Positions 41,232 to 50,846 of a DNA stretch of 64,000 nucleotides are shown here, piece after piece; the first letter of the stretch is position 1; each line of letters starts with the position of its first letter. The stretch is from contig CALMSY010000005.1 of the NCBI GenBank assembly GCA_937872475.1, positions 1 to 64,000 on the forward strand, written 5' to 3'. The stretch comes from 67-14 sp020438345 (lineage in GTDB: Bacteria > Actinomycetota > Thermoleophilia > Solirubrobacterales > 70-9). Below the pieces are notes generated by a model. That model was not told where the DNA came from. It did no database searches and was given only the letters and a program-made list of their open reading frames with translations. Position numbers and translations under genes: made by a program.

Positions 41232-41866
41232 GCCCCGGCCACCGGTGTGTAGCGGGCCCCCTGGAAGAAGCTGGCCAGCTTGTTGTGGTCCTTGATGCCC
41301 GGGCTCGCCTCGACACCGGATGCCACATCGACAGCATCCGGACGGACGATCCGGATCGCTTCCGTCACGTTGTCGGGATTCAGGCCCCCGGCCAGGATGA
41401 AAGGAACATCCGAGTGATGCCCGGAAAGAAGCTCCCAGTCGAACGTCTCCCCGGTCCCGCCGTATCTGCCCTTGATGGCCGTGTCGAAAAGATGGAAGTC
41501 GGTGAAGCGGTAGGCCGTGCTGTTTTTCACATCGACCGGGGTCGCAATGTGAAAGGCCTTGATCACCTTGAGGCCGGTCCGCCGGGCTACCTCACTGCAG
41601 AAGCTGGCTCCCTCGTTGCCGCTGAGCTGGATCATTGTCAGACCGGCGTTCTCGGCCGATGCGATCACGTGATCGAGAGAAGGGTTCACGAAAACTCCGA
41701 CCACCTCACAGCGCCGGCGGAATTCTTCACCGATTCCGGCTGCGACTGACGCCTTGACATGCCTCGGGCTTCCCTTGTGATGGATCAGCCCGATCGCCCA
41801 TGCTCCAAGCTCCACGGCTACCTCGGCATCGTCACGATTGGTTATCCCACAGACCTTGACCTTCAC
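41228..41866 (-). CDS. trpF: Phosphoribosylanthranilate isomerase
   Basis: TrpF converts phosphoribosylanthranilate to the carboxyphenylamino-deoxyribulose form. The N-terminal KVCGIT holds the catalytic Cys and the family start; FILAGGLNPDNV and DVASGVE follow. GTG 41866 is chosen: it gives MKVKVCGIT directly and lies 6 nt after TACCCT. The ATG 18 nt upstream would put that -10 box inside the gene. It starts the trpF-trpB-trpA transcript, separated from the other trp genes by htrA. Confidence 0.94.
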   Translation of the reverse strand: MKVKVCGITNRDDAEVAVELGAWAIGLIHHKGSPRHVKASVAAGIGEEFRRRCEVVGVFVNPSLDHVIASAENAGLTMIQLSGNEGASFCSEVARRTGLKVIKAFHIATPVDVKNSTAYRFTDFHLFDTAIKGRYGGTGETFDWELLSGHHSDVPFILAGGLNPDNVTEAIRIVRPDAVDVASGVEASPGIKDHNKLASFFQGARYTPVAGA

Positions 41867-41872
41867 CAGCCA

Positions 41873-41878
41873 AGGGTA
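41873..41878 (-). promoter_or_regulatory. -10 box of a leaderless promoter for trpF-trpB-trpA
   Basis: TACCCT, 6 nt, GTG. This fixes the trpF start and makes the second half of the trp cluster an independent transcription unit. Confidence 0.6.
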
Positions 41879-41965
41879 TGACAACCGCCCGCCCGGCGGC
41901 CGTTTCGGCTTCGGGCGGGCGGAATCCGCAGGTCTGGAGACAGCAGCCTTTGGGCCGCCCCGGTG

Positions 41966-43231
41966 TTACTGGCCGGATTCGCCCTGCCCGGCGCTGTCGG
42001 AAGCTGTGTCGTCAGGACGGGCACCGAGCGTGACCGTCACCTGCCGGGTTTCACCGTCACGCATGACCGTCAGTTCGAGGTCACTACCGACCTTGGATTC
42101 GTTGACCTTCGTTATCAGGTCCTCCATCGAGTTGAGCTCCTCACCGTCGGCTTCGGTGATCACGTCACCACCGGTGAAAACCCGCTGGCCACCCACGGTG
42201 ACCGGGGTGTCTCCCGCCTTGATGCCGGCCTTCGCAGCCGGGCCGTCCTCAGGTGCCTCCTGGACCAGCACACCATGGTCGGAGCCGAGGTTCAGCGCCT
42301 CGGAGAGCTGGCTGCTGATCGTGGCACCACTGATACCGAGGTAGGCATGTTTGACCTCGCCGGTCTCGAGAATCTGGTTGACCACATCCTGGACCGTGTT
42401 CGAGGGGATCGCGAACCCGATACCGACGTTGCCGCCGCTGCTGCTTCCGCTCCCGGTGGCGATCTGGGAGTTGACACCGATCACGTTGCCGCCGGAGTCG
42501 ATCAGGGGTCCGCCCGAATTGCCGGGATTGATCGCAGCATCCGTCTGGATCACATTCGAGATCGCGTATTGGTTGAGACTGGAGATCTCCCGTTGGAGCG
42601 CGGAAACTATGCCGGTGGTTACGGTGCGGTCCAGCCCGAACGGGTTGCCGATCGCCACAACCGGATCCCCGACGTTGACCTCATCGGAATTGCCCAGCTT
42701 GAGTGGTTTCAGCGCGCTTTCCGGAGCGTCCACCTTGATCAGAGCAAGGTCGGTTGAAGGGTCGGTCCCGACCACCGATGCCTCATAGACCTCATCCGAA
42801 TCACCAAGAGTCACAGTGATTTCACCGGACCCTTCAATCACGTGATTGTTGGTGACCATGTGACCTTCGCTATCGATCAGAAAGCCGGAACCGGTTGCCG
42901 TCCCGCTCTGCGGCTGCCCGAACGGGTCAAAGGAGTTGCCCGAACCTTCGCTGATTCCGGAAGCCGTGATGAACCCCACCCCGTCACCGTCGCGTTCGTA
43001 GATCTGGTTGACCAGATTCTGGTCTTCGTCCAAGCCGGACGCAGCCGGGGTCGTGGCGGTAACGGACCGGATCGTGGTTTCGTCCTTGCCTATCCAGCCA
43101 GCCGCGATAGCGGCATAACCGGCTACGGCAACGACAAGGCCACCCATGAGGGCGGCCAGAAAAGCGGAGCGAATTGAGCGCCTTGGAGCATCGGGAGTTT
43201 CATTCATGGCGGAATCAAATTCCATGCTCAT
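41966..43231 (-). CDS. HtrA/DegP-type serine protease with PDZ domain
   Basis: The 421-residue protein has one N-terminal transmembrane helix (about 23-46), a trypsin-like domain with catalytic His130 (NNHVIEG), Asp161 (STDLALIKV) and Ser239 (NPGNSGGPL), and a C-terminal PDZ domain. It should degrade or hold misfolded proteins outside the membrane under stress. It is inserted between trpC and trpF on the same strand with about 100 nt on each side. I saw no clear promoter, though ECF-type stress control is usual for the family. Confidence 0.95.
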   Translation of the reverse strand: MSMEFDSAMNETPDAPRRSIRSAFLAALMGGLVVAVAGYAAIAAGWIGKDETTIRSVTATTPAASGLDEDQNLVNQIYERDGDGVGFITASGISEGSGNSFDPFGQPQSGTATGSGFLIDSEGHMVTNNHVIEGSGEITVTLGDSDEVYEASVVGTDPSTDLALIKVDAPESALKPLKLGNSDEVNVGDPVVAIGNPFGLDRTVTTGIVSALQREISSLNQYAISNVIQTDAAINPGNSGGPLIDSGGNVIGVNSQIATGSGSSSGGNVGIGFAIPSNTVQDVVNQILETGEVKHAYLGISGATISSQLSEALNLGSDHGVLVQEAPEDGPAAKAGIKAGDTPVTVGGQRVFTGGDVITEADGEELNSMEDLITKVNESKVGSDLELTVMRDGETRQVTVTLGARPDDTASDSAGQGESGQ

Positions 43232-43330
43232 TGGACTTTTCTAAGGCCGGTTCAAAGATTTCCTAAATCGTCACATCGGACCCAAAAGAACCCGGGAACC
43301 GGCCGGATGAAGTCGAATCAGAACAGGATG

Positions 43331-44137
43331 TCAGGGCAGGAAATGTTCGCTGGTGGCATCACTCATGCCAGCGAGCAGCCGGACCATTTCTTCCGGATCA
43401 TCCGAACGCATCAGTGTTTCACCGATCAGGGCAGCGTCTACGCCGACCCTTTCGAGCTCAACAAGCTCCTCGCGGCTGGAGATGCCGGATTCCGAAACTA
43501 CCGTGGTGCCGGTCGGGACATCTGTGATCAGGTCGTATGTGGTCTGAATGTCGACGACGCCAGTGTCGAGGTTCCGGTTGTTGATCCCGATAACTTCCGC
43601 TCCGGATTCAACTGCCCGTTCGAGTTCATCTTCGTCGTGGACTTCGACCAGGCAATCAAGATCCAGCTCCGCAGCCTTGAGCTGGAAATCACGCAGCCGG
43701 TCGTCGTCCAGGACAGCCGCGATCAGAAGTACAGCATCCGCGCCACCGACCGCAGCCTCAAACAGCTGGTACTCGTCAACCACAAAATCCTTGCGGAGGA
43801 TCGGGAGGCTGCATGCGGCACGGGCCGCGGCCAGATCTTCAAGCCGTCCATCGAAATGGACTTCATCGGTCAGCACCGAGAGGGCCGCGGCTCCACCGGC
43901 TTCGTAGGCCCGGACCTGGTCGGCCAGTTCCACCCCGGGAGCGATCGGGCCGGCGCTGGGCGACTGGCGTTTGAATTCACAGATCAGGGACATCCCCGGA
44001 CGGGTCAGAGCCTCGCGGAAGGGGCGGTCCTGATCACGCTCGCCAAGACGTGCCCGGAGCTCATCCAGCGGCAGCTGCCGACCGCGATCCTTCACGCCCT
44101 GGGCCGCAGCCGAAATCAGTTGTTCAAGTATTCCCAC
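43331..44137 (-). CDS. trpC: Indole-3-glycerol phosphate synthase
   Basis: TrpC closes the indole ring. The 268-residue barrel shows CEFKRQSPSAG, LRKDFVVDEYQL, the catalytic-region ALLIAAVL variant (VLLIAAVLDD), INNRNLDT and SESGISSREEL. The start is GTG. It follows trpD after 17 nt; TAAGGT in that gap could be a -10 but is 11 nt from the GTG. In many bacteria trpC and trpF are adjacent or fused; here they are split by htrA. Confidence 0.97.
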   Translation of the reverse strand: MGILEQLISAAAQGVKDRGRQLPLDELRARLGERDQDRPFREALTRPGMSLICEFKRQSPSAGPIAPGVELADQVRAYEAGGAAALSVLTDEVHFDGRLEDLAAARAACSLPILRKDFVVDEYQLFEAAVGGADAVLLIAAVLDDDRLRDFQLKAAELDLDCLVEVHDEDELERAVESGAEVIGINNRNLDTGVVDIQTTYDLITDVPTGTTVVSESGISSREELVELERVGVDAALIGETLMRSDDPEEMVRLLAGMSDATSEHFLP

Positions 44138-44154
44138 AGTCGGAAAAAACCTTA

Positions 44155-45163
44155 CTAGGCCTGACCGGTGAAACCGACCAGCCGGGCCAGGACGGCAGCA
44201 GCTGCCCCGGAATCAATTGCCGACTGCGCCGCGTCCACGCCGGCCCTGAAATCGTCCACCCGCCCAGAAGCAAGAATTGCCGCGGCAGCGTTCATGACGA
44301 CGAGATCGCGACGAGGAGATCGTTCGCCTTCCAGCACCGCCCTGGTTACGGCCGCGTTCTCTTCCGGAGTGCCTCCCGCGACGTCCCCCAGTTCTGCTCG
44401 TTCAAGGTCAAACTCCTCGGGCGAGACGAACCGTTCCTCGGTCCCGCCATCGGCCACGTCGATGATCCGGGTCGGGCCGGTGATCGAGATCTCGTCAATT
44501 CCGTCGTCACCGGAAACAACCAGGGCCCTTTCGGTGCCCAGCCCGACCAGGGCCTCGGCGATCGACTCCTGGTAGCGCCTGTCGGAAACCCCGAGAAGCT
44601 GCCTCCTGGCGCCGGCGGGATTGGTCAAGGGTCCGAGAAAGTTGAAGATCGTCCGCACTGCCAGTGCTTTGCGTACCGGCACCACATGGGCCATCGCTTT
44701 GTGGTGCCTGGGAGCGAACATGAAACCAAAGCCGGTTTCCTCGATCGAACCAGCCACCTGGACAGGATCGAGTTCAATGTTGACACCGAGTGCTTCAAGC
44801 AGGTCGGCAGAACCGCTGAGGCTGGTGCTGGACCGGTTCCCATGTTTGGCCACCGCACAGCCTGCCCCGGCCGCGACCAGGGCTGCGGTGGTCGAAACGT
44901 TGAAGGTTGAAGGCCCGCCGCCGGTTCCGGCCGTATCGACCAGGTGCCCCGGAGCATTGACCGGGGCCGCAAGCGAGCGCATGGTCCGGGCCAGCCCGAT
45001 CAGCTCCGGCACGGTTTCGCCTTTGGTCCGCAGGGCAATCAGGAAGGCACCGGTCTGAACCTCGTCGGAGCGGCCTTCCATGATTTCCGTGAGGACGGCT
45101 GAGGCATGATCGGTTGTCAGGTGCTGCCCCGAGGCGGCCGCATCGATCGCCCGGGTCAGGATG

Positions 45164-45174
<11 letters not shown>
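44155..45174 (-). CDS. trpD: Anthranilate phosphoribosyltransferase
   Basis: TrpD adds phosphoribose from PRPP to anthranilate. The 339-residue protein has the PRPP-binding VDTAGTGGGPSTFNVSTTAA and KHGNRSSTSLSGSADLLEALG. ATG 45174 is preferred over an upstream GTG (45192): it has GGAGGG 7 nt upstream and overlaps trpG by 11 nt. Length is normal for the family. Confidence 0.96.
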
Positions 45175-45786
<612 letters not shown>

Positions 45787-45787
<1 letters not shown>

Positions 45788-47313
45788 CAGGCCCAGTCCG
45801 GGTTCTCGCAGGCGATTTCGACGGCCCGGAACATCGCCTTTGCCTTGTTGACCGATTCCTCGAACTCGTTCTCCGGCTTTGCGTCCGCCACGGTGCCGCC
45901 ACCGGCCTGGATGTGAACCTGGCCATCTTTGATCAGGGCCGTGCGAATGTGAATCGCAGTGTCCAGGTCACCGTTCCAGGAGAGGTAACCGACCGCGCCG
46001 CCGTACGAGCAGCGCTTCACCTTTTCCATCTCGTCGATGATCTGCATTGCCCGTACCTTGGGAGCCCCCGAAAGTGTCCCGGCGGGGAGCGCCGAGCGCA
46101 GCACGTCAAGAGCGCCACGCCCTTCGGGGAGCCGTCCCGAAACCCGGCTGACGATATGCATCACATGCGAGTAGGTCTCAACCACCATCAGCTCCTCGAC
46201 CTCGACGGTGCCGAATTCAGCTTCCCGACCGATGTCGTTGCGGGCCAGGTCGACCAGCATCACATGCTCGGAACGTTCCTTCGGGTCACTGATCATCTTC
46301 TCGGCCAGGCGCCGGTCCTCTTCCTCCGTTGCACCCCGGGGCGAAGTACCCGCGATCGGCCGGATCTCTACCCGGCTCCCGTTCACTTTCAAGAGGGGTT
46401 CAGGCGAAGCTCCGGCGATCTGGAAATCCCCGAACTCGAAGAAATACATGTACGGCGAAGGATTGATTGACCGGAGACCCCGGTAGATCGAAAGCGATTC
46501 AGCCCTCTGCTCGGCCGAGAAGCGCTGGGAGGGCACCACCTGGAAGGCATCTCCCGCATGGATGTATTCAACGACCCTCGAAACCATCTGCTCGAATTCG
46601 TCCCGGGACACATTCGACGTGAATCCGGGTGGCTCGACCGAACCTGCCCCATCTGCCGGAGGCACCGGCCCCCGCAAGCTTTCAAGGACCGCACCGATCC
46701 GACCGGCAGCGGCCTCCCATGCCTCGTCGATGTTCTCGTGCTCATTCACCCAGGCGCAACTGATGATGGTCAGTTCGTTGTGAAGATGGTCGAAAGCGAG
46801 GAGGACGTCGGTGATCATCAGGGCAAGGTCCGGCAACCCCAGCGGATCGGGATTGGCCGGGCCCAGCGGTTCGATTGCCCGGACCAGGTCATAGCCGAAG
46901 ATGCCAACGGCACCCCCGGCGAAAGGCGGCATGCCTTCGGTCTCGGCTACCCGGTACTGGTCCAGGTACTGCTTGACACCCTCGTAAGGGTCCGGAGCTT
47001 CAAACTGTGCGAGGGCTTCGCCTTCACCTGACATCGCGTTCCCTGGGAACTCGCTCAGGATCCCTTCCGACCAGCGGATCAGGCGATGCGGGTTCACGCC
47101 GACGAACGAGTAGCGCCCGACCTGGCCCCTTTCTGCCGATTCGAGCAGGAAGCAGGGGCCGTCCTGGCGGAGTTTGAGAAGCGCGGATACCGGCGTCTCG
47201 CAGTCATCCGTGTAGCGGAGCGCAACCGGAATCACGTTCGACTCCGGCACCAGCGAGCGAGCTACATCGAGGCCGGGGTTCAGCCGGGCCGCAAGTTCAG
47301 GTGCGACGGCCAT
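45787..47313 (-). CDS. trpE: Anthranilate synthase component I
   Basis: TrpE makes anthranilate from chorismate. The 508-residue protein carries LLESAE (about 56-61, the tryptophan feedback site region of the family), RPIAGTSPRGATEEED, and the C-terminal catalytic signature DLARNDIGR with GAVGYLSWNGDLDTAIHIRT. It overlaps hisIE by 17 nt; ATG 47313 has GAGG 6 nt upstream. No leader peptide or attenuator-like structure with Trp codons was found ahead of it. Confidence 0.97.
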
Positions 47314-47914
47314 TCAGGACCTCACCGACATCAGAGAGCGTGATGCCACGGTTGCGGATCAGCGCCATCAGGTGAAAGAGAACATCGGCAGCTTCCTCGG
47401 CCACTCTTTCATCGCTCTCTTCACGCACCGCACGAGTCACCTCTTCGGCCTCTTCCATGACCTTTCCGCCCGCGAAATCCGGATCTTCAAGCAGTCTGGC
47501 CACATAGCTGCCTTCCGGCCTTTCAGCAAAACGGGATTCGATCGTGCGGGCGAGCTCGGCCAGTGCCTCGCCGTTCACGGGCCCAGGCGATGCCCCGGAA
47601 TCCAGCTCACGGAAAAAGCAGGTCCGTTCACCAGTGTGGCAGGCCGGGCCGGACGGTTCCACCAGGGCAATGATGGCATCGCCGTCACAGTCGATCCGCA
47701 GCTGAACGACCTTCTGGACGTTGCCGGATTCCTCGCCCTTCTGCCAGATCTTCTGGCGGGAACGGCTGAAATAGGTGACCAGCCCGGTTTCCCTGGTCCG
47801 GCGCAGGGATTCCTTGTTCATATAGGCGAGAGTCAGGACTTCGCCGGTATTCGCATCCTGAGCGATGCACGGCACGAGCCCATCATCATCGAACTCCACT
47901 TCCACGGAGCTCAC
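47297..47914 (-). CDS. hisIE: Bifunctional phosphoribosyl-AMP cyclohydrolase / phosphoribosyl-ATP pyrophosphatase
   Basis: The 205-residue protein fuses HisI (residues about 10-105; MNKESLRRTRETG, YFSRSRQKIWQKGEESGN, and metal ligands in DCDGDAI and ACHTGERTCFF) with HisE (about 115-205; EGSYVARLL and the acid cluster EEAEEVTRAV). These are steps two and three of histidine synthesis. It is unusual to find it alone at the head of the trp cluster; both pathways consume PRPP. GTG 47914 overlaps the preceding lipoprotein stop by 4 nt. Confidence 0.95.
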   Translation of the reverse strand: MSSVEVEFDDDGLVPCIAQDANTGEVLTLAYMNKESLRRTRETGLVTYFSRSRQKIWQKGEESGNVQKVVQLRIDCDGDAIIALVEPSGPACHTGERTCFFRELDSGASPGPVNGEALAELARTIESRFAERPEGSYVARLLEDPDFAGGKVMEEAEEVTRAVREESDERVAEEAADVLFHLMALIRNRGITLSDVGEVLNGRRT

Positions 47915-48348
47915 TCGGTTCCAGCCTGGCTTTCGGGCGATGCAGAATCGCCGTTGTCATCGGTGGTGAAGGGGATGTACCAGAACCCGTTTTCTCGAAC
48001 GAGTTCAAGTTCCCGGCCCGCAGCGCCGGTGAAGACGACCATGGCGGTGTCACCGTCGACTTCCATGCTTTCGATCTCCAGTGTGGGCTGGTCACCCGCC
48101 TGATCGAGGATCGCCTGGGTTTCCTTGATGCATCGCTTGAGGGTATGAAAGGTCGCTTCCATCTGGGTCGGCTGCATCAACTCGCAGAAACCGTCCGCAT
48201 CCCGATCTGCGGTAACCCGGTTGAGCTCACCGACCAGGGTCGTGATCGCCGCGGTGTCTTCCTGGCTGACCGGTTCCTCCGAACCACCGCACCCCGCGAC
48301 AATCAGGATGGCGACCAGCAGGCTCATTGTGGCGGCTTTACGAAGCAT
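47911..48348 (-). CDS. Small lipoprotein, function unknown
   Basis: The 145-residue protein has a lipoprotein signal peptide with lipobox IVAGC (Cys about 20). The rest is a small domain: an N-terminal helical region with FCELM and a C-terminal strand pair ending ELELVRENGFWYIPF, like many NTF2-like/DUF4878-type actinobacterial lipoproteins. It heads the hisIE-trp transcript from a leaderless promoter. A link with amino acid synthesis is not apparent. Confidence 0.75.
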   Translation of the reverse strand: MLRKAATMSLLVAILIVAGCGGSEEPVSQEDTAAITTLVGELNRVTADRDADGFCELMQPTQMEATFHTLKRCIKETQAILDQAGDQPTLEIESMEVDGDTAMVVFTGAAGRELELVRENGFWYIPFTTDDNGDSASPESQAGTE

Positions 48349-48354
48349 GGGTCA

Positions 48355-48360
48355 ATCCTA
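48355..48360 (-). promoter_or_regulatory. -10 box of a leaderless promoter for the lipoprotein-hisIE-trpEGDC unit
   Basis: TAGGAT, 6 nt, ATG at 48348. It lies close to the divergent promoter of the metallopeptidase gene (35 bp apart). Confidence 0.6.
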
Positions 48361-48395
48361 CGGAAGCCACCTTCACGAAGCTCCGGGGGAGCCTT

Positions 48396-48401
48396 TAGGG
48401 T
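48396..48401 (+). promoter_or_regulatory. -10 box of the metallopeptidase gene
   Basis: TAGGGT, 7 nt, ATG at 48409. No Shine-Dalgarno. Confidence 0.55.
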
Positions 48402-48408
48402 TCCCCCA

Positions 48409-49377
48409 ATGAAGTGGAAGAAGGGGAGATCAGGCGACCGCAACGTCATCGACATTCGCGGCGCCAAACGTGGTCGTCGCGGAAGCAGCGGCGGAACCGG
48501 TGTCGGCGGTGTCGGCGGTCTCGGCGGCGGCAGCGGCCCTGGCATGCGACTGCCCGGTGGCAAGGGCAAAATCGGCGGCCTGCTCGGGATCGTCATCGTC
48601 ATCGTGATCATCAGTGCCCAGGTACTCGGTGGCAGCGGTGGTTCGGGGTCGGGGTCCGGCTTTGACATCGGTTCGGTCCTGAATGGCATGAACGCGGTAC
48701 CTGGTGCGGAGAACCCCTCCCCGCTGCCGGCCGGCCAGGACCCGGATGCTGACCTCAAGGATTTCTCGGCGTATGTATTCATCGACGCCCAGCAGGTCTG
48801 GCGGCAGTCCTTCAGGAAGGAAGGAAGGCCGTGGCAGGACGCCCAGCTGGTCTTCTATTCAGATGCGGTGAGCACCGGAGGCTGTGGCAACGCGACTTCG
48901 GCAGTCGGTCCGTTCTACTGCCCCGCCGATAACCGCATCTATCTCGACCTGAGCTTCTACAAACAGATGGAAAGGCAACTGTCGGCGGGAGGAGATTTCG
49001 CCTGGGCGTATGTGGTCGCTCACGAAATGGGCCATCACGTCCAGAACATGGGCGGGATCTCTGATCAGGTTGCCCGCGAGAAGCGGGAGCAGACCGCGTC
49101 GCGTAACGAGATTTCAGTCCGGAACGAACTGCAGGCCGACTGTCTGGCCGGAGTCTGGGCATCCACCGTTTTCGACCAGCTGGAGCCGGGCGATCTCGAC
49201 GAGGCAATCAACGCATCGGAAGCAGTCGGCGATGACCGCCTCCAGTCCCGGGGTGGCGGCAATGTGAACCCCGATTCGTTCACCCACGGAACCTCCGCCC
49301 AGCGTCACCACTGGTTCAAGCGAGGCTACGAATCAGGGGACCCGTCCCAATGCGACACCTTCTCCGGCGACATCTAG
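48409..49377 (+). CDS. Neutral zinc metallopeptidase, YpfJ type
   Basis: From ATG 48409 the protein has 322 residues: a short cytoplasmic basic and Gly-rich N terminus, one transmembrane helix (about 56-77, GIVIVIVIISAQVL), then an extracellular catalytic domain with HEMGHH at about 205-210 and the downstream ELQADCLAGVWA, the third zinc ligand region of the family (PF04228). Two conserved cysteines occur in GGCGNATSAVGPFYCPAD. Substrates are not known. The reading frame upstream of 48409 is a shadow of the divergent lipoprotein gene. Confidence 0.93.
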   Translation: MKWKKGRSGDRNVIDIRGAKRGRRGSSGGTGVGGVGGLGGGSGPGMRLPGGKGKIGGLLGIVIVIVIISAQVLGGSGGSGSGSGFDIGSVLNGMNAVPGAENPSPLPAGQDPDADLKDFSAYVFIDAQQVWRQSFRKEGRPWQDAQLVFYSDAVSTGGCGNATSAVGPFYCPADNRIYLDLSFYKQMERQLSAGGDFAWAYVVAHEMGHHVQNMGGISDQVAREKREQTASRNEISVRNELQADCLAGVWASTVFDQLEPGDLDEAINASEAVGDDRLQSRGGGNVNPDSFTHGTSAQRHHWFKRGYESGDPSQCDTFSGDI

Positions 49378-49428
49378 CCTGACGCGGAGACGGTGGTCCC
49401 CACGACCACATGAATCCAGCGATCCTGC

Positions 49429-49506
49429 GGGCCCGGTTCGGGGTGCCGGCATGGGCCTTCGGGGGAGCGAAGCGGCGGACCATGCCGGTACCCCGTACCG
49501 GAGCCC
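49429..49506. terminator. Large imperfect hairpin between convergent metallopeptidase and era genes
   Basis: Arms at 49429-49457 and 49477-49506 pair over about 29 bases with three mismatches and one bulge. The 19-nt loop holds its own small stem (CTTCG/CGAAG). No T-run follows. It lies between two converging stops and is by far the longest inverted repeat in the window. It is probably a bidirectional terminator or mRNA-end stabiliser; a relic of a mobile repeat is an alternative. Confidence 0.6.
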
Positions 49507-49522
49507 TCGACCACGCCCGTAG

Positions 49523-50455
49523 CTAGTCGATTCCCAGGCGGTCGAGCATGTCTTCATCCCGTCGCCACTTGCGCTTGACCTTGACCTGAAGGTCGAGGTG
49601 GACTTTGCCGCCCAGTTCCTTTTCAAGATCCTTGCGGGCGCCGCTGCCGATCTCCCCGACCTTGAAGCCTTTCTTGCCGATCAGGATCCGTTTCTGCGAA
49701 TCCGACTCGACCCAGATTTCAGCGTCGACAAACCAGAGGCCATCCTCGCGCTGATCGACCCTGGTCACCCGTACCTCAACTGAATGGGGAATCTCCTCCC
49801 GGGTGCGAATCAAAGCCTGACCGCGAATCAACTCCGCGAGTAACAACTCTCGAGGCTGATCGGAACGATTTCCGGGCGGGTACATGTAGGGGCCTTCAGG
49901 CACGATCGAAGCGAGGTGGGAGGCGAGTTCGGGGACACCATCACCGGTCAATGCGCTGACCGGAAACACCTCATCCACTCCGGCCAGCTCAGATGCGGCA
50001 ACCAGCACCGGAACTATGTTGCGGCCGAGACGGTCGGCCTTGTTCACCGCGCAGATGATCGGCAGCTCTCCCGCTTCAGCCCGAGCGCCGAGCAGAGTCT
50101 CAGCGATGAACCGGTCACCGGGGCCGACCCCTTCTTCTGCGTTGACCACCAGCAGGGCAACATCGGCCCCGGCCAGTTCACCCTCGACCTTCTTTTGCAT
50201 CCTTGTGGTCAGCTCGTCGCGGGGACGCTGAACCCCCGGAAGGTCGACCAGAACCAGCTGGGTGCCGGCCTCCAGATCGGTTGCCACTCCACGGATCGCC
50301 CGGCGGGTGGTCTGGGGACGGACCGAGGAGATCGCGACCCTGGCGCCGACGATCGCATTGACCAAAGTGGATTTGCCTACGTTCGGTCGACCCGCGAGAC
50401 CAATGAACCCCGAACGGGTGCCGTCGCCCACGAACTCAGGCATTCCTTCACTCAC
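49523..50455 (-). CDS. era: GTPase Era
   Basis: Era is a GTPase that binds 16S rRNA and assists 30S assembly. The 310-residue protein has G1 GRPNVGKST (22-30), G3 DLPG, G4 NKAD, and a C-terminal KH domain (RILIGKKGFKVGEIG). GTG 50455 has GGAGG 6 nt upstream inside ybeY and overlaps ybeY by 8 nt. The chain yqeY-phoH-ybeY-era is read together; ybeY, phoH and era commonly cluster in rRNA processing. Confidence 0.96.
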   Translation of the reverse strand: MSEGMPEFVGDGTRSGFIGLAGRPNVGKSTLVNAIVGARVAISSVRPQTTRRAIRGVATDLEAGTQLVLVDLPGVQRPRDELTTRMQKKVEGELAGADVALLVVNAEEGVGPGDRFIAETLLGARAEAGELPIICAVNKADRLGRNIVPVLVAASELAGVDEVFPVSALTGDGVPELASHLASIVPEGPYMYPPGNRSDQPRELLLAELIRGQALIRTREEIPHSVEVRVTRVDQREDGLWFVDAEIWVESDSQKRILIGKKGFKVGEIGSGARKDLEKELGGKVHLDLQVKVKRKWRRDEDMLDRLGID

Positions 50456-50846
50456 TGTCAGCCTCCACGGTCATCTCCGGCTCGATTCCCATCCCGGTAA
50501 CGATCCGGTCCTGGAGGTCGAGCATCTCCCCCTGGTCGATCTCGTGGTCGTAGCCACACAAGTGGAGGACTCCATGAACCACGGCTTCCACTTCATTCAC
50601 GCAGTATTCGGGGCAGATCACCACATCACCGAGTTCAACCGGGCCGGGCCCGGATTCCTCATCGACCGGAAACGAGAGCACATCGGTCGCCTCGTCCCTG
50701 CCTCGGAATTCGCGGTTCAGATTCCGGATCCGCTCCTCACCGACAACTTCGATGGCAAGGTGACCTTCGGTCACTTCGATCTCGCCAAGGGTCCTGGTCA
50801 CGGCGGGCCGGAACCGTTCCGGCACATCCTCGAGTTCGAGGGGCAA
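50448..50846 (-). CDS. ybeY: Endoribonuclease YbeY
   Basis: YbeY is a metal-dependent RNase for 16S rRNA 3-prime end maturation and ribosome quality control. The zinc motif HGVLHLCGYDH occupies 91-101. The 132-residue length is short for the family because the N terminus is compact. The best start is TTG 50846, which gives an N terminus ending shortly before the conserved VPERFRPAV; it lies 49 nt inside phoH. AGGA is 3 nt before the TTG, rather close. A GTG seven codons further is an alternative. Confidence 0.9.
   Translation of the reverse strand: MPLELEDVPERFRPAVTRTLGEIEVTEGHLAIEVVGEERIRNLNREFRGRDEATDVLSFPVDEESGPGPVELGDVVICPEYCVNEVEAVVHGVLHLCGYDHEIDQGEMLDLQDRIVTGMGIEPEMTVEADSE

Noticed and set aside
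41867..41884. ATG at 41884 as the trpF start
   Set aside because: It would place the TACCCT -10 box inside the gene and add six residues not seen before the KVCGIT start of the family.
47000..47400. trp attenuator or T-box ahead of trpE
   Set aside because: trpE overlaps hisIE by 17 nt, and no Trp-rich leader peptide or T-box core was seen there or upstream of 48348.
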